Assembly: GCA_022225965.2 (NCBI GenBank)
Contig: JAKJXP020000068.1
Location: 124,001-188,000, forward strand
Direction of reading: 5' to 3'
DNA from: Diatrype stigma
Taxonomy: Eukaryota > Ascomycota > Sordariomycetes > Xylariales > Diatrypaceae
DNA: 64,000 nucleotides
The translations under genes and the position numbers were made by a program. This document shows, piece after piece, positions 1 to 11,495 of this stretch (position 1 is the stretch's first letter; the number at the start of each line of letters is the position of its first letter). The notes under the pieces are model-generated. The model did not search any database. It was not told the DNA's origin and saw only the letters and a program-made list of their open reading frames with translations.

Positions 1-943
1 ACCAAGACTACATCCACAATAAGGAACATATACATATGAATGGTACGTTGTGAACACCGCGGTATACCATGTCTCGAGTAGGAAAGGCTAACAGGACTAC
101 AGTACGTGCGATTTGTCCCCCGGTCGAACGATCTGAACCTCGGCCTTGCGAGAGAAAAAGCTGACGTGAAAATAGGCTACGAAATGGCCATCGCTGACGG
201 AGTTCGCCAAATACCTGGGACGAGAGGGAATCTGCAGGGTCGAAGAGACAGACAAAGGCCTTCACATCGCATGGGTCGACGACTCTCCCGAAGCCCTACG
301 GAGGAGGGACGCGGTACGCAGGAAGGAGATGCAGGACAAGGGCGACGAGGAGCGGGAGCAAAGGATGATCCGGGAGCAGATCAAACGAGCTCGGAGAGAG
401 GCGGCAAGCGGCGGCGGCGGTGGCGGCAAGGAGGAGGACGACGCGGAGGAAGAAGCCGAAGCCCGTGAGCTCAAGCGCCAGGAAGGCGAGAAGATCAAGC
501 TGTCGTTCGGTGCCAAATCCGCCGCTCCATCAGTGCAGCCAAGCAAGGACCCTCCTGCCGAGCTGCTGCCACCTCCGCCGGATGCGGTCTCGTCAAAGCC
601 TCCGGAAGGCGAAGTCACCAATGCCGCAGAAGCCGCGGGTAGCTCCGCCACAGCGCCGCCACCGGTTGCCCCGGCACCAGCAGCTGCGGAGAATCCCGCT
701 CCCGCATCCGTTTCCGCGTCTGGTCCGGTGTCGCTGAAGATGGGGGCGGTCAAGCCGCAGACGAAAAACGTTTTCGCGGCGGCTAAGAAGAACGCGCTGG
801 CCGGGGGCCCGAAGAAGAAGTCCGCGTTTGAGCAGCCGAAGAAGGTGAGCGAGGCGGAGCGGATCATGAAGGAGGAGATGGAGAGGAAAAGAGCTCGGGG
901 GAGCTCCGGCTTCAGCGGTGCCAACAAGCGGCAGAAGATGTAG
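1..943 (+). CDS. kin17: KIN17-like DNA/RNA-binding protein, C-terminal part (5' cut by window)
   Basis: KIN17 proteins are nuclear, chromatin- and RNA-associated factors linked to DNA replication/repair and the spliceosome. Two exons are visible. Bases 3-41 read QDYIHNKEHIHMN. From 176 the frame reads ATKWPSLTEFAKYLGREG, then a conserved charged segment (ICRVEETDKG, HIAWVDDSPEALRRRDA). This is the second half of the KIN17 winged-helix-like domain followed by the basic coiled region. The last 200 residues are low complexity (Gly run, Pro/Ala-rich, Lys-rich) and end in KRQKM with a TAG stop at 941-943. The N-terminal zinc finger lies outside the window. The intron is about 43-175 (GTACGT donor, CTGAC branch, TAG acceptor). 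Joining at these canonical sites puts exon 2 one base out of frame (see findings). Identity is sure; the junction is not. Confidence 0.85.
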
Positions 944-3900
944 ACTTCTCCCCCACGTGCTGACCTTAATTCCTTATTTTACCTTTTCAGGCTGGGCCGA
1001 GGGAAGAGTGAGACAATAGTTGTTGCTTATTCCTACATAGCGAAGGCGTTCAGGTTCAGTTATGGTCGTTGCGGCGCCTATGCCGAGGCTATACAGAGTT
1101 ATCTACGGTATTATCTCATTTGAATGATTCCTCTTGCATACCGGATATAGAGAGATGTGCGGCTACAGCCATAATTATCGCTTGAATTATGTTATCCTCA
1201 ATGTTCTTAGTCCAGTCTCGCTAGACTTGTTCGAACACATCCGTGCTTCCACGTGCCCGCTGGGTTTCTAGAAGCATTCTGGATCTTTTCTCCTTGATAA
1301 CGTTCAGTATTATGCATTGGCCATCTGCCATGGTACCTAAGCTATGTAGCACTGCTCGTCAGGGTCCGAACTACGTAACTGTAAGTAACAATTACTAGTT
1401 ACCCAATCGCCTTCCACCCACATATCTTTTACCGCTCCGCTAGTTTCTTCATACCTACCTGAACTAGAGGCTGGACGGAGCATGCCATTTCGAGGCACGA
1501 GGCGAAATGTTCCCATTGTCTTAAATTAAGGGGGGGGCTGGCGACTTTACCGCCATCAACTAGAGTTAACACGTGTAGCCCGGGGCTGAAGAAAACGAGG
1601 GATGGGGGGGTTCTTTCTCTACACTAGGTCCTCGTGGATTTCCACCGATCGAGTGAGCGAGCTAATCGGTGTGTGTCACCGGCGCGGCGGTATGTACATA
1701 TGACGAGGAGAGCGGGGAGGGGAAGCATCAACGCCGTTGTTGTTTCTGTTAGTTGTCATGTCATGTCATGTCTTGCCTTGCACACTTGACTCAGGCTGTG
1801 CGAGCCGGCAAGCTCCTGAAACACATGAAATGAAATCAAGCACGAACGGCCCCGGTCCAACCAGAGTGCAGAGAGCGCTCTCTCCGCTTGTTGCCATGTC
1901 GTTCGCTGCAGGAGAGCGGGAGAGAAAAAGGGGGGAGAGGAGGACTAGAGGGCGTATGTGAGCGTGTAACCTCGCCCTCAAATGTGGTGGTTGAATCTCC
2001 GGGCCCACGATCCACGGCATCTACATGTATGTATGCGCGTATCCGGCGTCAGCTGGTGTACGTATTGTACAGACAGTTTGGCGGTCTGACCTACCTGGGT
2101 ATATACCTAACTTACCAGGCTATAGACGAGGCAATGGACATTCGAACTTGAGTTACCTACTTCTCCTCAAGTCAAAGAACAATCAACTCGATAGTTCTAT
2201 AGCGCTAGATACTCAATACTCACAAAGTAGCCAGCCTCCCGTTAGCCGGCCCGTAGAACGGCTGGGGTCCAAGGTGGAAGTGGAAGAGTGGAAGTGGAAG
2301 TCTGTAGGTTCCAGCTAACCTACTCTCGCCTCGCTCGCCTTGTCAATTTTATCTGTTAACCAGGGCAGCTGCCAGGGGTAGCAGGAGCTTCCAGGTCCCA
2401 TAGGTAGCAGACCGCAAATCGCATGACATCACATCATACTGCAGCATACAGCTGCCCCTATACGCATGGGCTTTCAGCGGAAATCCAATACCAGCTGCGA
2501 CTGCTTCGTAGCCTGTTAGGTAGAGATATAACTAGCGATAGTTGCTTCAGGTTTGTAACTAGCAGTAAAGCCTGCCAAATACTTCGCTGTAAAGAGACAA
2601 GGCGGTCAAAGCCAGATTAAATTACTCTCAAATCTCAAATGTCAAGATAGGACGGCGCCGGGTTGCTTTACTTGCAAATCCCGAGCAATAAGTAGTGAGC
2701 AATATACGAACCGCGAATTATTCCCAGAGCTCCCCCTCCAACTCAGGATGACAGAAGCCGGATAGCTGCCGCTAAGCTGAACTGCTCGTCAGATCGGATC
2801 CGGTTAAAGTCAATTGGGGGTAACACCTGCATTGTGTCATGGGGGTTGAAGTGTCCCTCTTTACCACATTGCCACACCCACGTAGGATACCTGCCTACAT
2901 ATACGCAGTCTTAGAGCGCAATAAGTTGGAGGATATATCATTAGCTCTCCTACATGCGTTTGCCTATACCTTACTTCGTCTTTATACTCGATGGTAGCTA
3001 GCTTAATACATAGAAAAGCGATACGCGATGTCGAGTTGTACTGCAACCCCATTGTATAGAATAGGCAGAGCGCTTCCATTTCCAATGGAGTGATTTCAAA
3101 GCAGAAAGGGTCTTGGCTGCGAGGAGATTCGTTCCCCTGTTGAAACGAGCTGTATGCACTATGAGCTCACAATCCTGCCGAGTTGGGGTCGCTGGGTCCC
3201 TTCCATTTTTTCGAGGTCTCTATGTCGGTCTTTGGGTCTTTAAGTATTCCGGTTTACTGCTACTGCTGCTTGCTTGCCCTTGCCCTTGCCCTTGCTTGAG
3301 CTACATACTATTATGTATGTCGTAGTTACCTTCCAGCTGGAGCTGGTTGGAAAGTTTAAAGTAGGCGATCGGCTACTCTGATCCCGGCTGCGCCCGTTCG
3401 TCCCGAGCCTACCTCCTACCTTCTACCTCCTACAAGAGACAAGGAATCTTGACAATCAACCTCCCACAGCGGTTCGAGGCGGGCCGGGTATCCATCTCCG
3501 ACTCTCGACGTTCGTATACCTACATAGCAGATAGCCACGAAACGACCCCCACTGTCCAGCCATTCGCACTCAGGAAGACCACCTCCTTTAGCTATATGAT
3601 AGATATGATATACCCAGTATGCCTATTATACGTAGCTATAGCTAAGGTAAGGGCGGTAACCGAATACCAGCGCAAGGATACAAGGGAGACATTTGTGGGG
3701 TAAGAAGCCAGCTCCAAAGGGGTTAGCTGGCTGATGGCCAAGACTCTCACTAAAGCCAACCCTTTCCGCCTGTCTGTTCCCAACTCTCGCCTATCGCCAG
3801 TGCTTTAGGGGGGACTGGGGGGGTGAGACGCAGTACATACATTGGTACTGAGCTCCAACCCAGAATCCAAGACATGTATCAAAACAGCACGCCTTTTAGG

Positions 3901-5666
3901 TCTTTTAGATCCTTTACCTACAGAGGAGCGACTGCTGAAGATAAAATAAAGAGAAAGGGGGCGGAGGCACAACGGATATAGCGGATGAATCCTCTTGACC
4001 CGAGAGTTCGAAAGACATGAAAGACACAGCTGCCTGTTGGGCTTGTCCACGTAGTTGGTCAGCTAGCTCGAGGTTGTTGTCAAGGTCGAATGGACCGCTT
4101 TGCTTGCTGTACTCTGCTTGCTGTACTTTGCTTGCTGTGCTTGCCGTGCTTGCTTCGAAAAGCCAAGTTCCTTAGGTAGTTAGTAGTTAGTAGTTAGTAG
4201 TTAGTTACCTAAGCTATGTCTTCCCTACCACTTGCACCTACCACTTACCACTCACTTACCACCTTACCTAAGGGCCAACTCCACAACGTACTAGAGAGCT
4301 AGGGGTAAATATTCAACGCTATGGTTGTACCTGTGCCATAGCCGGCCCATATACAGTGTACCGCAGCTGAGGGCAAAGACAGATTGGGGCGCAACTGGGG
4401 CAGGTCCAAGGTCTGCAGGTTTGAGAAAAAAAGGGTCAACGCTCAAAAAACTGCCCGAAAGCCAACTACGTCCCGAACGAACCATTCCTGGGACTCCGTC
4501 AGTCACAGTTCACTTCAGTTCAGTTCAGTTCAGTTTTATTGACACTTTCACTGGCTGCGAGCACAACTACCACCACCGACTATCACCACCACCCATCACC
4601 ATCACCGCCCGTGATAGTGACGCCCATCTACAGGCACGAGGTGGTAGTTGTTACAGAACTGGAAGTAAGTCAGGACCCACATGACATGTCTTTATATCCC
4701 CAGCACCAGAGACCGCACCGGAGAGGGCGAGAGAGAGTGTGTGTGAGAGTGTGTGAGCGAGAGGCGAGAGCATGCGCACACACAAGGTAGACAAGACAGA
4801 CCTGTACGGGGGGTTGGCCGGAGAGTTGCTACCTGGAGGAGATACGTACGCAGAATCGCCCTGACGATAGCATCATAAACGCACCCATTAAGCTTAGCCC
4901 GTTGATTATTCCGTTCCCTTCTTCCACCTGCTTGCTTGCTGTACCTAAATAAATCCGGGACTCAAACTGTTTTCCCATCCTCTTCCCTCAGAGCAGCTAG
5001 GCAGCGCTCCCCCCATCTTTCCACATCAGCATCACCACCTACTCTGATTCCCCATTCCTTCCATCTTGTCAATCTGCTTCGGAGCTACAAGGCTTTATCA
5101 GACATCCATCCAATACACGTAGTGTTTCTCTTTCGAGAGAGGCCCTTCATCTACCAATTCTACTGCAATTCCCTGCGCGTGCGTACTTTGCTCATGTACT
5201 CACATTGGTTCCCTCTTCAAGCAGGAACCCCCAACAGTAGCCAGCAGAAGACCTCGTCTGTCTGAGCTCATCCACTCACTCACTCGGGTCACTCGTTGCG
5301 GCAGCTAGACAAGCTGTTCTCATACCTTACCTCGAACAACGGAACTCGATACGATTTCAAGTTCGCTTCACCCTGCGAGACGATCCTCTTCCCAGTCCGC
5401 CTGTCCTGACCGTTCACGATCCTACCTTGTTTCCCACTAACCTACAACCTACGACCTACACCCTCGGATCTCGGCATTGTTCGATCTTCGAGTCTACGAG
5501 TACCAATTCCTTCCCAAAGCTTCTCCAAAAAGTGACGCTGGACCTACCATATCATCGACCTCTTTTCCCTAGCCACTCGGAAAGCTCTACGTCAGCGTAC
5601 ATCCATACCCAATAGGTCCCTACATCATATCTCTATCTGGTATACTGTACGAAAGAACCATCCATC
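944..5666. other. Long intergenic spacer, no gene seen
   Basis: This 4.7 kb spacer separates the KIN17 3' end from the Nrp1-like gene. Open frames here are short and low in complexity, and none looks like a conserved protein. It contains many short tandem or compositional repeats: GTGTGTGAGAG-type tracts near 4720-4790, TTGCTGTAC/GCTTGC repeats near 4100-4150, TTCAG pentamers near 4505-4535 and a TAGTTAG array near 4180. The last 700 bases before 5667 are CT-rich, as expected for a fungal promoter and 5' leader. Confidence 0.6.
4171..4212. repeat. TAGTTAG tandem repeat flanked by an inverted CTTAGGTA / TACCTAAG pair
   Basis: A 7-bp unit (TAGTTAG) repeats about four times between 4177 and 4206. 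CTTAGGTA (4171-4178) on the left is the exact reverse complement of TACCTAAG (4205-4212) on the right, so the tract could fold as a hairpin with the tandem array in its loop. No gene is attached to it. Confidence 0.6.
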
Positions 5667-7918
5667 ATGTCGAACCCGACTACCCCTCCGAGTCGTTTCG
5701 ATCGTTACGTTGTCATTCACGTCGCAACCACTTGTGACGAACATGGGGTCTATGTGACCAAGGACTCCGCTGAGGTTATTGAACTTGGCTGGATCCTTCT
5801 GGATGCCAAATCCCTCGATGAGGTACGTACAGGGGAGGGACATATACCGGTCTAATCTACCGGTCTAATCCAACAGCCCATTCTCAGCTTGATGATCTGC
5901 TCATGAGCTGGTAACAATGACATGCTGTATACACTGTCTGGATTGTTGGCTGACAAGGATTTTGTTTTCCAGCTTCACCGCGAGAGTGTCCTCGTCAAGC
6001 CTATCAACACACCTATTACTCCCCTATGCAGTAAGTTGAACTCCTCTTTGATATACGCAACCCAAGGATGTGTGTATGTGTCTGTGTGTGTGCTAAACGG
6101 ATTGTCTTGCAGCCAGTCTGACTACTCTCACATGGGAGCATGTTCGCAATGCGGGTACTTTCAGAGATGCCATCAACCGCTTTGATGCCTTCGCCTCTGA
6201 GCATCTGACCTCCCAGACCTTGGACTTCGTGTTCGTCACCTTGGACGCTTGGGACCTCCGTGTTCAGCTACCCCGTGAGGCCCGCGATAAAGCTGTTGTA
6301 CTGCCCCCGTATCTTCAGCACTCGCGCACGTTCGATCTTCGCACCGAATATCAGCGATGGCAGCAGCATCATCCGGAGTCTCTTCCCTTCGGCCCATCTA
6401 TGCTGTCGAACATTTGTGCTGCCCTCGAAGTCGAGCCTGTTCAGTCGAGCGCACCGATTAAGCACAACTTGCCTTTCCACCTGCAAGCTCTGGCTCCAGC
6501 TTCGCCTCGCAGAGCCATGGAGGAAGCGGTCACTCTGGCTAGAGTCCTTCGAGGTTTGATCCGCAAATCACAGCCGGCGCAGGATCATCCGGACGTTCTG
6601 ACCCGTCCCATGGACGCCCGCGCCGATGTCCGCGCTTTCCTGTCCGAGAGAAGCAAGGTTCTTCACATGTCTGGCCTGCCGCATGACACTACTCAGTCGG
6701 AACTTGAGAGCTGGTTCACCCAATTCGGTGGCCGCCCCATCGCATTCTGGACTCTGCGCACTCCTGAGCAGCATAAGCCCACGGGCACCGGCTTTGCAGT
6801 GTTCTCGTCCCATGAGGAGGTGAGCTCAATCCCATGTACATGCAATGAATGAATTATGTCATACTCGGCCATACCATTTTGGGTGGTTCCACCTTCTCCA
6901 AGGGTACAGCCCTGCCTTTGGGCTGCTCGCTATTGGATAGTCATTGCTTTCATCCGAACTTCACATGCTGACCATGTTGTACTAGGCTGCCGAGAGTCTC
7001 TGCATGAATGGACGTGCGTTGAACGAGAAGGCCATTGAGGTTTCTCCCTCTTCCAGCCGAGTGCTTGACCGTGCGGCGGAGATTCTCACCCCCTTCCCAC
7101 CGAGTAAGAATCGACCTCGCCCCGGTGACTGGACTTGTCCTTCATGTGGTTTCTCTAATTTCCAGAGACGTACCGCTTGTTTCCGCTGCTCTTTTCCTGC
7201 GGTCAACTCTGGTCCCCAAGGCGGGGAGATGGGATACGGGTTTGGCTATGGTCCGCCGGCTATCATGCCTCCCCCTCACCATGGTGGTCACCATGGCAAC
7301 ATGGGTCACGGCGGAGGTCGTATGGGCGGCAGCGGTGTGGTTCCTTTCCGAGCGGGAGATTGGAAGTGCGGTAACGAAGTTTGCGGTTACCACAACTTCG
7401 CCAAGAATGTCTGCTGTCTGCGTTGCGGCGCCAGCCGTGCTGGTGCTGCCGTTGTGGCTGATGCAGGCTATCCTAACGCAGTCAACAGCGATCCTACCTA
7501 CGGAATGGGCTCCGGCTCGATGGGCGGCACTCCTGGTCCTGGTCCTTTCGCCTCTGCTGCCGGTCCTTTTGGCGCGTCCAGTAACTATGGTCAGCACTTC
7601 GGAGGTCCGCCTAGCACCTACGCTCTGCCCTCCGGCATCGGTGGCGGCGCTGCTCCGTACCCATCCCTGAACACGCACTTTGGTCCGGCTCCTGGTTCCC
7701 ACTCGGCTGGCCCGTTCGACAGCCGAGCTGCTGAACAGGCTTTCTCAGCTGCTAACAACGGCCCCGCCTCCGCTGGTCCCTCTAACAACTTCTACTCGTC
7801 GCAGTCCGAGAATGACCCTTTTGCGTTCCTCTCTTCGGGTATCGGTGGCTTGTCTGTCAGCGGCAATGAGAATCGCCAGAATGGCTCAGGCGCGCCTCCC
7901 AGCAAGTCGCCGGCTTAA
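5667..7918 (+). CDS. nrp1: Nrp1/ARP-type RNA-binding protein: exonuclease-like fold + RRM + two RanBP2 zinc fingers
   Basis: Homologue of yeast Nrp1 (asparagine-rich protein), a putative RNA-binding protein found in stress granules. Exons are 5667-5822, 5973-6030, 6113-6819 and 6986-7918, giving 617 residues. Residues about 12-165 resemble an ERI-1/DEDD exonuclease fold (RYVVIHVATTCDE, then DFVFVTLDAWDLR). The catalytic D-x-E of ExoI is replaced by H-V-A, so nuclease activity is unlikely. An RRM follows at about 252-330 (VLHMSGLP as RNP2-like, GTGFAVF as RNP1-like) and is split by intron 3. Two RanBP2-type zinc fingers follow: GDWTCPSCGFSNF..CFRC near 354-375 and GDWKC..VCGYHNF..CLRC near 430-455. 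The tail is Gly/Ser/Pro-rich. All introns use GT-AG (GTACGT, GTAAGT, GTGAGC donors). ATG 5667 begins MSNPTTPPSRFDRY and is the first in frame. Confidence 0.88.
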
Positions 7919-10900
7919 ATCCTTAACCACCCGGACATTCCTACTTACATGATGTTCATTGTGGATGTCATTGATTTTTCGGAACGCATTTGGAATTCAG
8001 GTTTCAAGATAGATGGTCATCAGCCTTATACTTTGGCAGTACTTCTTTGGACTTACGACGCCTTCGGCTATGGCAAAGTTTGGAAGATCTGGTTCGAAGA
8101 GGCGAAGCTATGCTCTGGATCTGCGGCGTGTGGTGTGTACGCGCGATGCACAAATTACAACTTGATGTTTGAGGGGAGTTAGAGTGGCAAAACTGGCGAG
8201 TTCTCGGCATTATACGACCCGGAATCCCTCGGCTGGATTGTCTTATACATTTGATGCTCTCGCCTTTACGGGCGGGACAATTGTCTGTACATGCATGGAC
8301 TCTGCGGAATGGATGGAATAGTGGTGCATAGCGCAGGGAGTGTGTAAAGGATATCCTGGCTGGCTATCTTTTTGTTGATTTTCTTTCGATCGCCCAAGTT
8401 ACTGTATTTCCCTTTCGTTCATCGTTCCTCGTTTCTCTCTTCACCCATCGTCTTTCTCAACTTCTTGATACATCTCCCCTTTTCACCATTCTTGTTGATT
8501 ATCATTTGCGAAAAAGAATTGTTTTGCCTGGAAATTTCTAGGAAGGGCGGCCACGGTGGCTAGAGGGGAGCCAGGGAGTCAAGGTTGACTGGCAAGGCAG
8601 GCAGGCAGGAAAATCTGGAAAGGGTGAAGGACGGCACTTTTTTTATTATTGCGGCTTTGATCGAGACAACCTATTCCCCTTGCAAGAAAGAACCCTCCAC
8701 TTTTCACCACCCCAAGACCGAAGAAGCTACTCTTATATTGTGTTTCTCCACCGTCATCATCGTCATCGTCATCATCCAATCATCATTCTTCAAGTCTTGC
8801 CAATCGTTTTCTGTTTTCATCATTTTTGCTTCATGCGGGAGGAGGGGATAGAGAGGCGAGGAAGGGGGGGAGGGGGAAGTGTGTGATGAACATATGTGGA
8901 AAAAATGGCAGGGGAAGGGGGGGAGGGGGATGGCAGGGAGGATAATGGCCTGAGATAGACGGCGTGTTGTGACTATACTAGCCCTGGTTGTGTTAAGGGC
9001 GGAAAGGCTAAAGGAAAAAGGCTATGTTGTTATTGTTGCTAATAAATATTGCTGTCATGATGATATATCACGTTGCGAGCTGTGTGCTTTTGTTTAGTCT
9101 TCTTGTCCTGTGGCCCTGTGTATGGCCACCTCTGACGAAGGAAAGGGCTATGCGTGTCTCTTCCAGATACATCAGTAGGTGTCATTGATGCGTGTAAAAG
9201 CTATGTGTGGGTGCCGACGGGCTTCCGACGATGCTCGTATGACGAAAACCGTTCGTAGAGAATGGGATGGGTGATAGAGGCAGGCAACGTGCCCTTTTAT
9301 ATCGGAGATTACGGCAAGTAGACGTGATTTTTTGGTTAGACGGGAGAACTCTCTGTGATGACAGTGGTGATGAATGCAGCAAACGGGTGGAAATCCCTAA
9401 GCTTTGGCGGTTGAAGAACCGGTGATGTATTGGAACATGTTGACCATACCTTCGAACCTGCTCGACCACCACCAGATGGGCTGCCTGGTGTATATATGGG
9501 ATGGGTCCCTAGACCAAAGTACCGCTGTGTACCATTTCACACGCCCGCCTTCATGACTAGGTATAGTTGCGGGAACCGACCAACTAACTGCCCGTCAGAT
9601 GCTCACGATAACTTACCTCCCTACCGTAGTACTACTATGGCTGGATCCTGCTTGCCGTTGCTCTCCACTGCTCTGTTGCCCGTATCTAGCGTTATCATGT
9701 CCCATCCCATCACATCCAGAGCATAGGCGCCAGCGAGAACAAGAAACAAGCACAAACGCCCACGAGAATGCTGAAGCCTCGTGGCGGGCCAAACCTCTTG
9801 CCGCTCCATAGGTTGGTGGATAGGTACTGCTCTCGAACCGGGATCTCTCTACCCCCTTCTTCTGACTGTGATCTCTCTCTCCCTCTCTTGTGCTCTCCCT
9901 CTCTCGTGTGTACCCCTCGTAGGTATGTGTGTATGTATGCCCTACACATTACCCTGCTCTGCCCTGCCCTGTCTCGCCTATCCTCGACGGCCTTTCTATA
10001 ATTTGCCCTTGATCTAGTTAGTTGTCTTCTCCTGAACTGTCGGGGCCTTGCGGGCTTTTTGTCTTAACTACTGACAGGCTTGGGCTTCCCTCGGTAGGTA
10101 GCTTCGGCGATGGATGGCGTATGGCTTGCGGGTTGGGCATCTTGTTTTCGCGAATGCGGTGGGATGGCATCGGATGGGATGGCATCGGACGATGGGCTGT
10201 TTCGGCTGGTCTTCGTTCGGTAGTCTGATGGATTGTAGATGATCCTGTTAGATAGGTAGTTGGTTACATGTCGATTGGCTATTGGTTACCGGTACTGACC
10301 TGAAGATCCTGTGTGTTGTCTTTCCTCGAATCAGCGAGCGAACGGGTGAATAATACCACACGAGCCGATTCCAATACCTTTCCATCCAGCTGCCGTTACT
10401 TTCGTATCATCCCGAGTGCTCTGGTGCGTGGCACATGGGCCCCACGACGGGGAGGGAGCTTCTAGATACTTTGCTACCGCGGTATACCTAGGTTCGAGAC
10501 CTGGACAGCGCCCTATGGCTACAGAACGACGAGCACACTGATATTGCCTTCCAAAAGGCCGCGGGGAGGGGGGTATAACCGCCTGGTAAGGCAAAACAAC
10601 CCGCTTTCGGACAAGATGTGTCTTTCATCATGTATTTTGGTAGTTATAACATCCTATGGCGAGTTGCCGTTGCACGTACTCCCGCGTACTTCCCTGGCAG
10701 CAAGGGCTCTGCAAAAGCACCATGGTTCTAGGTGCTTTGGCGGTTAAGTCATTGCGCGTGGCATATCCAGTGCCAGCCAGGGAGAAATTGCTACAGGTCG
10801 TCGAATGGGTGTAAACATGTCAATCGAGTAGAGTAGGTTAAGAAGTAGACATCTATGAAGTACATTGGTGTCATGATACCACCCAATACGCGCAATATGT

Positions 10901-11495
10901 TAGGCTGGAGGTTTGAAGACGATGTTCGTCGTCGCCTGTCTAGCAGGGCATTCAACTAGGCAAGCAAGCAAGCACGAGTTCATCGAATCTTAGGTCATTA
11001 ATAGTCAGTCGGTTGTGCAATATTTGTTGTCTGCGGGTATCTCTCTAGCTACCTAGGTGCGCCTCAATAACATGATGGATGGATGGACTTTGAGTTCTTA
11101 AAACTACACATGTAAGTATGTCTATAGAAACCTCTCCGCCCTTCACCGTGATTCCAGCGTTCACCTTAACCTATGAGATGGAAACAGTAGTTCAAGTTGA
11201 AACACCACAGCCGTAGTAGAATAGAAGTAATCAACATCAAGGTTGCTTGCCAGCAAAGCGAAGGGGATAGTTGGGACATGTAACTTGGTGGCTGACGATG
11301 GAACAAACGAAATAGTGGCTTCAGGGCAGGGGAAACGGGAGTGTCAGTCCTGATCTGCGACGATGAGAAGGGAATGCCTCCCTTCAGTACAATAGAAACC
11401 GGAAAACTGATGCCATGTCCTTTCATCCCACCCCCGCCTATGTATGCCTCCATAACATGACGATGCCCTCCTTTTCAAGGCGTCCCTCCACCTTC
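7919..11495. other. Intergenic spacer, no gene seen
   Basis: About 3.6 kb between the nrp1 stop and the 3' end of the minus-strand gene at 11496. Apparent open frames are CT-rich or microsatellite-derived (for example the GTCATC repeats near 8745-8780) and show no conserved motif. The first few hundred bases are probably nrp1 3' UTR. Confidence 0.55.

Noticed and set aside
10470..10520. B-box-like AGGTTCGAGACC suggesting a tRNA gene
   Set aside because: No A box at the right distance and no cloverleaf stems could be drawn.
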